A stretch of 64,000 bases of DNA. It comes from Desarmillaria ectypa. Taxonomy: Eukaryota; Basidiomycota; Agaricomycetes; Agaricales; Physalacriaceae. Of the stretch, positions 46,546 to 58,611 are shown piece after piece. Positions within the stretch are counted from its first letter, which is position 1; the number at the start of each line of letters is the position of its first letter. A program made the translations under genes and the position numbers. The stretch covers positions 2,294,001 through 2,358,000 of the forward strand of contig JAUDYN010000006.1 of NCBI GenBank assembly GCA_030407005.1, in the 5' to 3' direction. The notes under the pieces are model-generated. The model saw nothing but the letters and a program-made list of their open reading frames with translations, made no database searches and had not been told where the DNA came from.

Positions 46546-49500
46546 TTATACCATACATAACAACCTTCTCCAACCCCGCTTCTTACCAGTTGAGTTAGCT
46601 GAGGTTACTTTGTCAACTGCTTCCTCTTTTTCTGAAGCAAGCGTCGAGCGATCCCACTCCTCTTGCTGCTTTTTCTTGACGGTAACTTGAACAGTGTTTG
46701 GCGCGAACTCTGGGGCAATAGCTAGGACCGCATACTCTGTCAACGACCGCTGTCCCGCGTCGTTGGTAGCAAGATTCGGGATCTATTGAAATTTAGTCTC
46801 GTCTCGTTTGCACCAAAAACTAGGACTAACTTCATTAATGGGGTTAACGACATCCGTTCCACCGATCTGTGCGACGGGACCCCAGATGCCACTGTTCGAG
46901 GATGTCAACGACGTCCAAGCGGCTTGCTTTATTGTGTCATCGTTCAGTCGTTCACCTGTAACACTTCAGCAAGTCGACGATCACATGGAACATCACGCTA
47001 CCAGCATAAGCCTGCAATTTGGCATACCACTAGAAGAAAATTGGGCATGAGCGATGAGCACGGTTGTAAGTATTTCAATGAGTCACGTATGCAAATCCGC
47101 CGGTACTAAACGAGATTCCATATCTCTTCATCCTCCTACCCGAAAGTCAGGGCGAGCACCAGAAGGTATTGGTACTGCTTACTCTGCGTTGGACGCATTG
47201 AACAGCCTGCAAAAGTCCACCCAAGCTGCGTCAAAATCAGGCTCGTCCGTGATTACTTCCACGGCTTCCATGAGAAATTCTCCGCCTCCAAAAATCATTG
47301 TGAGATTGAATCTAACCAGAAGAGTTAGAGCATCCTGGATCTGTAGAAACAGCTCGACGTCTCACGAGTTTTCCGGGCCCGTGCCGTAATCTACCAGATG
47401 AGCTGTGCTTGGATCCCACCCTACGGCGCCCGTATATCCGGTGAAAAGTCCGTACTTAAAAATGCCTATGTCATGCTGAAAGATTTTAAGTCAATAGCAT
47501 CCTGACATCTATAGAACCGCTAGCACTAACCATCCCAGTTTTGATTCTGTCAAGCCACTGCGAATCGTTCTAGAAATGTTCAACGCCGTCCATGAGAACG
47601 TCCATCCGAATAACGATGATACACTCACAGTACGCTCCCATTTAGTGAACCAATTTCCGGCCAAAGTAGTCCAATCTGGTCCAATTCTCACCCGTCCAGG
47701 ACCCGCAGCGGGATCAGGAGGGTCCAAAACTTTTCTCAGAGGATCCCATGTCACAATCGTTTCATCGGCCTGCAAAGAATAATCCATAATATCTCCGATG
47801 AGTTCATCCGCTTTTTCTCTAGTGTCAGCTAATAAGACTACAATTCCGGTCATGAACGTACCCGTGAGATAGTAGAATGGTCGTTTCAGCGTGCTTCCTG
47901 CGACTCGAGCCTCTTTCGCGCCATCGCCCCAATGGGAAACATTGTGTCGACTTCCCAAGCCCGCAAATGGGCCAATATGATGGAAATCCACCTCAGATAG
48001 ATGGCGAGTCATAGCGTAGGCGATGCGAAAGACGTCGGCGCGACCTGTGCGAAGAAACGACATCCAAAGCCAGAGGTCCGACGCTGAGATAGATTTATGA
48101 ATGTTTTTATCCTACATATCGGAATCAAGGGGTTACCAAGTTCTCCGTTGTCCCAGGCATATCCTCCAACATCGTACCTCCAAGTGTGCCGAGTTTCATC
48201 GTATGTGTGCATTACATCCCCATAATTCCAGAAGCCATAGAACTGTCTCCGATCAATTTCCTAGTACGATGTCCGTTGAAAGGGGACTTTCCAGGCATAA
48301 TCGCGAAATCACATACTGCAACATAAAAGTCAAGTAGGGCGCTCTTTCTATTCTCGATATCTGTCGCTCCACTAGTCGTTGGATTCGGAACGGACCTAGT
48401 AATATTTGGCCAACAAACCCGAGATAGAAAGGCTGAACTTGCCATCGACCACCAAACAACCTGTGGGCTGCATAGAACCCAGGGTTTGCCACAATTTGGG
48501 GGACTTTGGTCTTTTCTCCAATTGAGATAATTTGTACAATGCATTAGAAATTATACTTACTATGATACCAGCCCACTGGGCAATCAAGTCTCGGGAGGGT
48601 GTCGAGCTGACTACTTGCAACGAAATTTCGTATGACCGTCCAATGCCTACTGGATTAGGGTCAGGGTCGCCTACATCCTCGTAGGTTAAATCTAACTGAG
48701 GGCACGGGTTGGGAGAGTTATATTTGACGAGGAAGAAAAACTCACACCGTGGGCCACAGTGTCATAATGTCGCATGTCAATAGCAGCAGCCTTTCAATCC
48801 GTTGTTAGAGATCATGATGGAACTTCAACTGATACTCACTCTAGGACTATATGCCCACAGAGTAACTGCGGCTGTATCACCTCCCACACCTCGAATATCA
48901 AGGCCTCTGGGGGCGCCTTGCCAGAAATCTAGCAAATCGTCAGACGAATCACGGAACTATAGAATTCTACCAACCTCTGAATCCAAATAGAGTCCCACCA
49001 CCGTTTGCACCTCCAATGTATCCAACTCCCGCTGCCCTTGTTCCGAAGCCTGCATGGTCAATGAATGATGCATTTCTACCTCCGCTAGACCTCTTCTTGA
49101 TAGTGAAATGTGCCGGAGATAACTGGTCTAGCGTGAAGTCCGCCCATACGGGGAGATCATTGATACCAGAAGAAACTGTCGCTGGCCACGTCGATATATC
49201 TGGGGTAGCCTGCCCTTCAAATTGAGGAACGAGGACAGCGTTGGTAGCGTCTCGACGCAAGCCGGACAGTAGCCGAACTGCTTCACCCCATATGCCACCT
49301 TCTGTAGTAGCAAAACGGATATGTCGATCCTGCAACAAATCACTGAGTGGAGCTGCAAAGGTCAGGCCCTAATCAGAATGTAAAGAGGTGAATAACTGGG
49401 CCACTCATTGTCACTCACCAGTCCCTTGATGAAATCCTGCGTCTGAGCACCATCATATATAAAGAAATGAACCAATCGAATTGAAGTCGCGCCGGCGGAA

Positions 49501-50285
49501 ACATAAAACCTGACAATGAAAGGTAGAAAAGCGGCATGCCCTTGCCCTGAATACTTCCCAGTGATCTATAGACAGACTGTGTTACTGAAAACGTTGGGTT
49601 ATGAAGTAGCTCAAGGCTCTACACCTTTATAACTGCACGAACAGGGCCGCTCTGCTCGATAGTGACGGAGTCTATAGTTCCACTAAGGGCGTAAACACTC
49701 GGTTTGTCTCCTACAAGTTCCGGTTCGTCCGGACTGTTTTGAAGGTGAACGACAAGGGAGCCGTTCAAAGCCTTGATTTGTCCTCCGAGTCCAAGTGACT
49801 GGATCAACACGTCGCCAGATGTATTGAAGACGGCTAATGCACATGGAATTTCGTGAAATGTCCTAATCCCAAGGAGAAAAAACTCACCAGTGAATGAACC
49901 AGTGGTGACAGTAATTTGTGAGGAAGACTGGGATACAGAAACTGGAGAAGAGGGTTCTGTAGGAGTGTCTGTCGATATCTCAAAGGTATCGCTCAAAGGA
50001 CTGTCAGCTGCTAGCGCGTGGCCCGTCCATTTTAGGCTGCCATCCGGCCAACTAGGGAAAGCTTAGCAATATTAGTAAAGAATACTTTGACAAGACTCAC
50101 TAGGCTAAAGGCCATGTTTGGATCGGTATGGAAACGCCCGAGGATGTGAGAGCAATTGGGGTCGTCCGGTCAACCTCTCCTTGCGCCCAAGGTACGCCGA
50201 AGGACGTTCCTGTGGGAAGAACGGGGGGGGCGCCACCATCAACCCATTTCAATGCTACACCGTCGGCTGCTCGTGGTTTGGGCAT
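46546..50285 (-). CDS. PcRGLX/YetA-like polysaccharide lyase (PL26-related)
   Basis: Seen: ATG at 50285 (MPKPRAADGVALKWVDGGAP), stop at 46546, many short introns, about 900 residues. N-terminal block: PTGTSFGVPWAQGEV and IQTWPLAYWPDGSLKWTGHA. Central block: VTLWAYSPRAAAIDMRHYDT near 48,850. Toroid block: HTYDETRHTWRYDVGGYAWD, RLSEVDFHHIGPFAG-like text and SHWGDGAKEARVAGSTLKRP near 47,900. Known: this order (RIFT-barrel N-terminus, central beta-sandwich, C-terminal alpha/alpha toroid) defines the PcRGLX/YetA-like family, which includes an exo-rhamnogalacturonan lyase. Odd: no signal peptide is visible upstream of LKWVDGG, so the protein may be intracellular, or a signal exon was missed. The extreme C-terminus ends with a Lys-rich tail (TVKKKQQEEWDRSTLASEKE). 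Catalytic residues were not assigned. Inference: pectin side-chain breakdown. Confidence 0.8.
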
Positions 50286-51796
50286 GAAGAACGGACGGAG
50301 AGAACATGGGTTCTCATTGATGTCATTTATTGTACGTCGCGGGCCGCATTGGCAATTGTCGACATGTCACAAGACCCGTGGTTCGTGCTGGCGCATTCAC
50401 GGCCATTTGAGGGGAGTCCACTCGTGATATTCTACAAGCTCTTCGTGATCTGACGAAGGTTGATCCGAAGTTAAAACAATTCGATCCGCGTGGTCGATTA
50501 ATCAAAGTCGGTTTCAAGTTGAAGAAGAAAAACTCGCTAGCACCGCGAGAGGAAAGTAGGAAAGCGTTACCTTCAGTATGATACCATACACATCTCTCAT
50601 CATTCTGCCACTGCTATATTCGAATAAAAATCCAGCCATTGAAATTGTTTTCCATTCAGGGTCGTCCCCACTGAGCCTTTGGTCAGCTCTCTGATCGCAG
50701 TAAGGGTTCTCTGTCGAACTTGTCTGAGCCTTGTCCAGTCCCATAATCTTCGAACATTGAATAGTTTGGGAGCAGTTTGCCAATGTATTCGGCCAGTCGT
50801 GCCAGAAAAGATGGCAGACACCGGCTTTGACTCCCACAAGTCCACGCTGGGAGTCCCCCCTCTCTCCATTTCGGGGTCTATTAACTATCGCATCATCCGC
50901 GCAGTCAGCGAGGTTTCTACAGAACATCGTCACTAAATTTTGGGTGATGATGATAGCTTACTCACCTCGACCTTCATCCCACTGTCACCGTTGTATCTAC
51001 AGAGCAATCACCGCTATCGCCATTCACCCTTGCCTCTCTTCTGTTCAAGAAATTCTATGCCGTTTTTACTGCACACCCGAAGAATCACGAAGGAAGTCAT
51101 TCTTTTCAGCAAGAATGCTGTTATATCTCGCGAGGCCCGACCTTGGTGCCTAGAGCCAGAAGACTTTAGCATTACGCCGGAGATACTGCGTGTCTGAGTC
51201 ATACGTGGAGATAGGCTTCAAAAGCTGCACTGAAACCCCGCCGAAAGACTCAATGGCTGTAAGCTCTAGCCTATGAGACGAAAAATCGATAGTTTAGAAA
51301 ATGCAGAGCAACTGTCACATCTGTCACGGACTCACGGCCGATACAGGCGGCGGGGGCGGCGTGTGAGCAGGCGACGCGATCACATGACGTTTGTCTTCAC
51401 GGGTGACCATAGGGTCGCATCCTTGAAAAACTTAGGAACACTTAACTATGCGTACAATTCATAAAACATGAAAACATGTATTAAATTCATGAAGCGGCAT
51501 GGTCTATCTGGAGCCAATATTATCAACGAGCTACCTCGAACGTCAAAACACCGTCTCCTCAAGGCTCAAATTTTATAATATACAGATTCAGTGGTAAGGC
51601 AAAACATGTTCCGGCATAATGATGCCCCACTATATGTAGCGAGATGAATAAATGCGTGGTAACTAGGTTCAACGACAGGAATGTGAATGATCGGTTCCCA
51701 GAACGAGTGCGTAAGCATCGCCCGGATGCAGGATGTACATATATTAATCTAGAATCGTCAATATTTAGGGCTGCTAATGATTGTAAATTTTTGTCC
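50286..51796. other. Upstream of the lyase, little structure
   Basis: It contains a possible 89-residue minus-strand ORF (50600-50869), listed separately, and a 62-residue frame at 51014-51202 with a real ATG. No motif is seen elsewhere; 51.35-51.37 kb is a short G/C-rich run. Confidence 0.35.
50600..50869 (-). CDS. Small ORF of unknown function (candidate)
   Basis: A real ATG at 50869 opens 89 codons with an even composition, ending in TGA at 50600. A basic segment (RLWDWTRLRQVRQRTLTAIR) could form an amphipathic helix. No family is recognised, and the opposite strand is also open. It may be a chance frame or part of an unresolved gene. Confidence 0.25.
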   Translation of the reverse strand: MERGGTPSVDLWESKPVSAIFSGTTGRIHWQTAPKLFNVRRLWDWTRLRQVRQRTLTAIRELTKGSVGTTLNGKQFQWLDFYSNIAVAE

Positions 51797-52239
51797 TCAG
51801 TTACCCGAATATCCGAAGACTGAAAAGACAACATCATTTATAAATCTGTATGAGGTGGCGAGAGCAACAGACGCCAGAGAAACGCAGTAACCGTCTCCTT
51901 CAATAACCCATGGAACCTCAATCTCTATGGTCCCCAAGAAAATATCAAACCCGTCCGTCAGGACCACTAAGTTGGATATGAACACTCTTATCAAGGCATC
52001 ATCGGTATGGAAACCAAAACGTAGAAGGAGTAATAGTGTCGCCTTTCCTCAACCTGATGCTACCAGCGTAGTTGATGATATGCTCCGGAGGGTCGGAGAC
52101 TTCCCAGGTGACGTTTTGCTTTGTATTGATGGTCCACAGCATACCAGGTGACGGGAGGCGCATAGACGTCCTCGACCGAAAGGGGAGGATAGGCCGAAGT
52201 AACAACAGCCAGGATGAGTGTGAGGAGCGTAAATTTCAT
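51797..52239 (-). pseudogene. Broken Kre9/Knh1-like secreted protein gene
   Basis: Seen: ATG at 52239 starts a clear signal peptide (MKFTLLTLILAVVTSAYPP) and the family opening VEDVYAPPVT. The frame then shifts near 52145: the continuation MLWTINTKQNVTWEVSDPPE is in another phase with no room for an intron. After RKGDTITPS the frame meets stops. The family continues only in a third segment (LVVLTDGFDIFLGTIEIEVP, about 51960) and ends near FGYSGN at 51797. Known: V-W-x-P-x-I-x-x-P-x-x-G-x-x-W-T followed by V-T-W-x-x-x-x-P-P is the start of Kre9/Knh1-like Ig-fold domains of small secreted fungal proteins. The segment that should join T to M-L-W (about three residues) is missing. Inference: a recently inactivated gene, or a sequence error. 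Confidence 0.65.
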
Positions 52240-52869
52240 GATGACGTGCATCTTAAGAACGAGTCAGAACCTTGCATAGCTGAATTGTACGTCGGACGAA
52301 GTGAAGAGACGTCGTATTTTAATGACCCTTTATACTGTCCATGCAGCTTAGTAGCCGGAGCAGATGATATGCTCTGCTCTTCCAGATAAATATTCTTCAG
52401 TGGATCGAGAACCTAAGCAAGTTATCTATTTCCCAAGAGCGGGCATAGGAGAAGATGGAATTGCAGCACAACTCCTACCGGCTGATCGGCCCGGCGAGTG
52501 TGTTTACATCAAGTCAAGCCAGGGCAGTGCGACTGTATCTCCACTCGGATGCAAACAACTTTAAGACTTTACTTGCGTCGACATGGTCAATGGCTTACGG
52601 CAAACGTGGCGCCTATGCATTGATCCGTTATCCTCGTACGTTTTCCCTGACGCTGGAGTGGATTCCCGTACATAACTGTTTGCCTACATTCGGTCCACTT
52701 CCAATGGAGATAGAACAAACATTTCTGTCTGGATGAATGGCAGGGAGGATGTTTAGAACGGTCCGTTCTGTTCGGGCGTCACCCAATATTGCGTGTATAA
52801 GCGCACTAGGACATCTGCAATGGCTTGTCATTTTGGGCGGCACTGGTTTGCAAACGTATGGCAATGATA
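52240..52869. other. Intergenic, no gene supported
   Basis: Between the Kre9-like remnant and the end of the SET-MYND gene. Overlapping plus frames (52364-52736) have no motif. Confidence 0.35.
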
Positions 52870-55009
52870 TCACTTCGATTTCGGTGTATCTTGCAAAACG
52901 TTCCGTACACCCTGTTTCCAAACCCCGATCTCTTTCTCAAGCGATACAATGCCCTCCCGAACATGGCGGCCAATCTCTCCACCTTCATTCACCCTACCAA
53001 ATCCGATTATAAGTGAATTCCTCGCGCGCATGAACGTATCATAAGCGAGCTTCAGTCTGGGTGGACCAGACGGAGGGTAGATCCCCGGTTCATTGGTCTC
53101 ACGCGGAGAAGGCTCATCCACGGCAAGTATCTTGGCTAATTCAGCGAGCGCAATTCCGAGCACCGGATGGCCCTCTCTGTGAATACTGGCCAATCCTGTA
53201 AGCGCTTTTGTCGCCACTCGGATGGTATCATCAAGATATTCTTGGGTACACGGTGATGGAAACGATGATATGAGGAAGGATTTGTGTAAAATAGCTAACC
53301 CGAGGAGAGGATGACAGGAAGGCGTGAGACCCGCGGAAGTGAGTATAGGAATGAGCTTGGTCGTCAGTTGTCTTGCCTTTGCTGGATCTGTACAACAGGA
53401 TCAATCGACGAAACGCGAAGGGTTGAAAGGTTCTACCTTTGAATTGTACAGCCGTAGCTTTGTCGAGTGCTTCTTGGCCTACGCGAACGGCATCTAACAC
53501 CGCATCAGTCGACTGAACAGCCGATTTGCATTCATTGCATTTGGTGAGCGGGTTCTCTGTCGACTAGGTCAATATGAGGAAGCGTGTAACGGTCGGAACC
53601 CAGTCAAACCTTCCGTTGGTAGTGGACATATTCCTCCACATGCTTTTGGGCACCACATGGACTCCCGAGGATCTACATCTGGAGGGGACTCACATAGCTG
53701 ACACCTGCAGTCAAAATGGTAAGTTTCCTTGAGGCTCTCTTGCCGAAGGGAACGGGGCAGAGTCGTATCGATGTACGCCGTGATGATCTGCCAAATACAA
53801 TTAGGGATGGAGAACGGAGGTGTAGAGATGATATACCTCTTCGCCGGGTACAACATTGCGTAGCGCGACAACGTGCATGAGTGGTTCCTCTCTCTGCGAA
53901 TTCGCCGATGCTCGGGGAAACACAATGACGGCGTTCGGATCGCAGGAATGGTTCATGAGTGCAACCGTAGGCGAAACGGATGCACCGAGGGGACACAATG
54001 CGGCGTCTGTGATAGTAAAAGTATTCGTGGTGAACTGGAGGACATGTATTAAAACACGTGAGATGAGTGTATGGCAGAGAAACCTACGCGTGATATCATA
54101 TCCACCAGGTCGCCTGACGAGTTGATTCCAAACTGTCGTAGCTCATCGGGGGAAGAGAGACCCAGATATTGAACTAGTGAATGGGCAAGATGGGCATGCA
54201 GTTCTGAGGCAGAAAGCGGGAGATTTTTCCTGTCTGAAAGGAGATGAGATGGGGAGGCAGTTTGAATGTGAGTGACCACTCACGGGATTGCATAGCGTCT
54301 AATTCTCTGGTCTGAAGAAGAAATTAAACATGGAAGGGGAGAGACGCATAGCGTACTCGACACCCACCCAGACGCTGTCTAGTCCTTTCCTCTGTCTCTT
54401 CCACAAGATGCGACCCATGCATCGTATGGCGTCGCTAGGTATCGAGAGGTCGTCAGAGGGTGCTGCTTTAGACCAACGTCGAAGAGATGTACATTCATAT
54501 TTGTGGACAGACCAATCCCTAGTCTGGCAGGTCTACACACGAAATATAAGAGACCGGGACTGATAGTAATGGTAAACAGAAGCGTCACTTACCGAATCAC
54601 AATACCACACTGAACGACACTGGGTGCATCGCTTCAGACCGGAAGGAGGTGCAAGTCCAAAGCACGCAGAGCAATAGCTATCCATCTTTTCTGTAGAAAG
54701 CACTGCGACGTGAAGGTTTACAGAAAACAGAACTTGGCCTTGGAAAAGGTCAGCACCTCCACTGCAACTTGGAACGCAGATAAACGCGCCTGGTTTGAGA
54801 TTCACTTTGCTCCATAGGCCCCGTCCTGAGGTATCAGACGTTCGAATCTCTGTGCTAAGCGGCAAGTCGCGGTAAAGCTCATTGCTGACTGGAGCAGATT
54901 CTACTGCTGGTGATTGTTCCAAAGGTACCTCCTTGGTGTCCTTCTTTGTAGGTGCTCCGGTTACATAGGATTTTGTCTTTCTAGAGGCGCGTAGATCGCT
55001 GAATGACAT
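52870..55009 (-). CDS. SET and MYND domain lysine methyltransferase (SMYD-like)
   Basis: Seen: ATG at 55009 (MSFSDLRASRKTKSYVTGAP), stop at 52870, about eight exons and 560 residues. The SET start SGRGLWSKVNLKPGA is followed by the MYND finger, CSACFG...KRCTQCRSVWYCDS, spliced in phase to TCQTRDWSVHKYEC. Later come LSASELHAHLAHSLVQYLGL, SVSPTVALMNHSCDPNAVIV (the SET N-H-S-C motif, about 53970), VVPGEEIITAYIDTTLPRSL and the post-SET cluster CRCQLC near 53700. A helical C-terminus follows (LAELAKILAVDEPS). Known: SET split by a MYND insertion is the SMYD architecture; N-H-S-C-D-P-N and C-x-C-x2-C bind cofactor and zinc. Inference: protein lysine methylation, nuclear or cytoplasmic. Key residues are intact. 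The segment FICVPSCSGGADLFQGQ may be an in-frame intron. Confidence 0.88.
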
Positions 55010-55308
55010 CGTCAAAGCTCGGACGCGTTTTCAGGGACGAGCCGGCATCGCGGCACCAGTAACACGTTTCGAATTCAGATTATACTCCGCTTATATGCGG
55101 CATCGCCTGCCGTTCATAAGTTTCTTCTTGCCCTGCATGCCAAGGGCCGGAAGTTCTCAAGTACTCGATAGTACCTGGACCACCATGGGCGTCGGGAGGT
55201 GGTTGTTCGACACTGAAAGCCCCACCAGCACAGGGATCGCTACTAGCACGCGATAGTATCACACGGTCTTTTCAGGCATCCCAGTATTATTATAAACGCA
55301 AACTCGTG
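55010..55308. promoter_or_regulatory. Divergent promoter region, SMYD-like / ATG27
   Basis: Only 299 bp separate the two outward-facing start codons, so a shared bidirectional promoter is likely. No specific factor site is recognised. Confidence 0.45.
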
Positions 55309-56580
55309 ATGCTGCCGTCGGTCCGGACTTGGTTCTCTGTTCCTTTGTATCAATCAGAATCTCTGGTAATGTCCGTCTTCCTTGGCTATCTAGTATATCC
55401 CCACTGCTACCAGCGCCTTGCTGCCTCAGGATGATGAATCCTACGACCCTTCAATGTAGTTTTCAAATCGACAACCACATGTTCGATCTGTGCCCTATCA
55501 TTGCGTCGCATCTTGGACCTCTGACAATTTCTCTGGATGAAGAAACACCTCCAACGCGCACAAGAAGCACCTACAGCATCAGTCTTAACGGTCCTTTGAA
55601 ACGAGATGGAACTTTACCAGCGGAACTTCAGGTACTTGCATACTTTGCCGGAGCGACTCGCGTCCTGATTACCTATGAGTGTCTTGACGGAACTTGGATA
55701 TGCCTGACCGGTCGGTTCTCTACTCAACTGCAGATTCAGAACTCACCAAGATAGTCCCATAGTGACCAATGAACGGCCGAACCGACCTTCGGAGCCCATC
55801 CGCGTCACGAATGTGATTCCTATAGCAGTCGATTCGAATCTTAATCCCACAGCCAAGTTGGGAGCAATGGCGAAGCTAGATGGTAACGTTTCCATGACAA
55901 ACGAAGCGCGTATGTATCTAAATGTGATTTAGCACCGTTACAGGTGACACTCCACGGCGGCCCGTACACAAGTCGAAATGTGAAGCAAAAGGCTACGTTT
56001 CAGTTTGTATGCGACCACAATGCAGAAGAGGTAAGTTAGAGTAATGACTCGGCTAGTATATTCACTAAACCAATCTAGCCAACTGAACCTGAATTCGCGT
56101 GGTCATTAAATGGCACACACGCGTTTACATGGAAATCTAAATATGCTTGCTCGAACGTAGTCTCAGGATCTCCAGCTAGCCCATCCGAACCTGACCCCGA
56201 TCCTCCTGCGGACCCCCCACATGATCCTGACCTCATCGACAAGGTCCCCGTTCATGAAGCAAAACTTCTTCCGCTATTCCTCGTATTCATCGCTATTTCG
56301 TGAGTTAGATACCGGCTCCCTTGATGCTAATGCCGACTCTGATAGGTCTTTTATCTTCATCCGCGTTATTTACCCAATGAATCGTCGGCGTGCGCGTCAT
56401 ACCAAGTTTAGACCGTCCTCTTCGCGGCTGTTGGAATGGGCGCAACAGGCAGGATTTACTGATGTAGACTCTGATGCAGAGTCGAACGAGTTGGATTTTG
56501 ATGAGGAGATACCGCTGACACTTCGTATGTATGGAAGTGCTCCCAGCACGGGAGTCGTTTACGGGAGTACGACCAAGTAG
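55309..56580 (+). CDS. ATG27: ATG27-like autophagy membrane protein
   Basis: Seen: ATG at 55309; a 47-bp intron after SVP (donor near 55347, acceptor CTAG) gives a hydrophobic leader MLPSVRTWFSVPFISPLLPA, then TLQCSFQIDNHMFDLCPIIA, LDEETPPTRTRSTYSISLNG and, after an intron, CLDGTWICLT. Later blocks: VTLHGGPYTSRNVKQKATFQ, FVCDHNAEE, FTWKSKYACSN, a Pro/Asp stalk, a membrane helix (AKLLPLFLVFIAISS), then NRRRARHTKFRP and an acidic cytoplasmic tail ending MYGSAPSTGVVYGSTTK. Known: a cysteine-rich mannose-6-phosphate-receptor-like lumenal domain, one helix and a Tyr-based tail define Atg27, which cycles between Golgi, endosome and vacuole and supports Atg9 traffic. Odd: between CLT (about 55,713) and the next coding block (THQDSPIVTNERPN) the phase is off by one unless a 25-bp intron is used. 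The first intron is a best guess. Confidence 0.82.
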
Positions 56581-56595
56581 TGGAAATGTGCATAC

Positions 56596-57046
56596 TTATT
56601 TTATCAAGGGATTGAACGGTCTTGTTTGAACCCCAGACCAGAGTCCATCAACACGAAGAAGGCTCCAATGAAAATCCGTCGATTCGACCGCCGTTTCCTG
56701 CTTCCATCGAATTTCGTAGCCTCGTGCGGCATTAATTTGCATTAATACAGGCGATTTCTTCGATTCAAGTTCGTAGAAATGGAACTGTACTGGGTTGGTG
56801 ATCCCAGGACCAACGGATCGTTGTATCCACACGAATCCTTCTACTGGAGAACCTCCGATGACATGCTTCTTCACGATGATCCCCAACTTTATTGAAGACC
56901 TGAATCAGAAGTACCTTGTGGTACGCTACTTGTAGAAATAGGTGGACCTTTGCCGGTGAGGAAACGCTCCCGATGTCATTACTTAACCCGCTTTCCTCTG
57001 GATTCTGTCTTCGTATCTCCGTTTCTATGTTTTCTGGTCTTGACAA
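56596..57046 (-). CDS. Partial unknown gene, minus strand
   Basis: Seen: the frame VKKHVIGGSPVEGFVWIQRS continues 92 codons to the stop at 56596, with even composition and hydrophobic/aromatic alternation (FHWSLLRVDGLWSG). A second frame (about 57046-56945) precedes a plausible donor at AAG|GTCCAC and an acceptor GATTCAG near 56895. A true start codon was not found; earlier exons may lie up to about 57.5 kb. The beta-rich pattern would suit a small lectin-like or inhibitor fold, but nothing specific is recognised. Its end is only 15 bp from the ATG27 stop (convergent). Confidence 0.4.
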
Positions 57047-58611
57047 TTGGAACGCATCAGTATCTTAACGAAAGAGTACGTCTCCAAAATAAATAAATCT
57101 GAAAATAGCCACCTAATCCTTCTTCTCATAGGCACCATGTATGCGCCGCTTTTCTGCAGCATCGTTCTTCGTCGGACCTACAAACAACCTTCGACCGTCG
57201 TTTGCATCACATTGATCCGACGCGGATTATATACCGGGAATGGTGGCTCGTTTGCCAATTGTCCAAGGTCAGTATGGATGCGAGAGAAAAGAAAGGCCTT
57301 TAATCTCCTCTTCGCAGCACTTGGGATCAAGAATACGGCTTATCTCTGACATGGATCCAGAGCGTCGCCAGCCTGCAAGTCCCAGGTTGCCCAATTCGAT
57401 TGCTTGTATCCTCGGATTTGAGTTGGCAGAATGCTGCATCTTCTGCGAACAAAGACTTGGCGCGTACACCGTTCATATTCTCATCCGTTTGGAATGGATA
57501 CCAGGTTTGTCGGGTTTCTAAATTCTAGCTGTTCGTGGCACGACTTGTGTCAAATGCAAGCGTTCAAATCTGATGTAAACCGGCATGAATGAATACGAAA
57601 GGGACAATCTATTACGACAAGCTGGCCCTGAGTACGTGCCGTTGGTAGGTGGAGGGCGCCTAACTCATTCTCGCATTCTAACGTACTTATTTTATGGAGG
57701 GTGCTCTTGACCCAGGAATTTGAAATGATGTTGGAGGCGTGGAGAAGGCTTTTATACAGAAGTATGTCTCCTCATCTGTCTGCCATTCCTACATAAAATA
57801 CTGACTGTCTATCTACGAGAACTTATTTGCCTTGCGTCAGGTCGAATTCTTATGAAAGCCTACCAGCTGTCAGCAACAGCAATGAAGTAACGTGGCCTAA
57901 AAAATCCAAGGGAATCGCGGGTACTCATCGCACCCGCTGTTCCATCGCAGCAGGTTGAGTACATTCCGACTGTCTGCAAGGGAATTGATCAACGCAATTG
58001 AGAGTTTTCCCATCTTTCATCCGCCAACCTAGGGTGATTGGGGATACTCGTAGCTTTGAAGGTTTAGCTCAGGGAATTGTATAGTTGTCAGGGGTGAATC
58101 TTTGGCTATTATAGATTATGCCATGCCTGCCTGCCTGCCATTCGCGGGGTTCTGACACGTCGGGGCCGACTGTATTTGTATCCCGGGAAGGCATCGTCTT
58201 TTGTCCAGTTTTTCCATGTTGAGTATATCCTTGGAATTGAATGGATTGTTGTAGATCTCTGCAATTGAAATGTTGTAACTGTTTAATTATTTTTTTGCAA
58301 GGTGAGAAAGATATTACCGGTAATCAAATAAATGAGGCAAGGCCAGTAGTTTCGTAGTGTGTGGATTGAGGGGAATTGAACGGGTGATACCGATCAAAAG
58401 GACTTCTGTATTTTCTAATCGCCTTCAAGTTGATGGGAGTTCTAGCTTTCCCATTTACTGTATTAACGATACCCACGAACCCAAATGACACGACAAGCAT
58501 CCGGGATCTCCGCTATAATCGCCTCTATCATTCTGTTATCCTTGCGCGTTAACTCCTCGGCTGCAATGTTATAAGAACCGTACTACCATTCAATCCTTTG
58601 CAATATCCACC
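57047..58611. other. Stretch upstream of amidase copy 2
   Basis: Possible 5' exons of the unknown minus gene lie in its left part. From 57.55 to 58.6 kb I see no coding signal. It should contain the promoter of amidase copy 2. Confidence 0.35.
58124..58139. repeat. Short (TGCC)4 tandem repeat
   Basis: Four perfect TGCC units in non-coding sequence about 470 bp upstream of amidase copy 2. This is probably a simple microsatellite. Confidence 0.5.

Noticed and set aside
46786..47389. Plus-strand frames of 80-111 codons
   Set aside because: They lie over exons of the minus-strand lyase and show no motif of their own.
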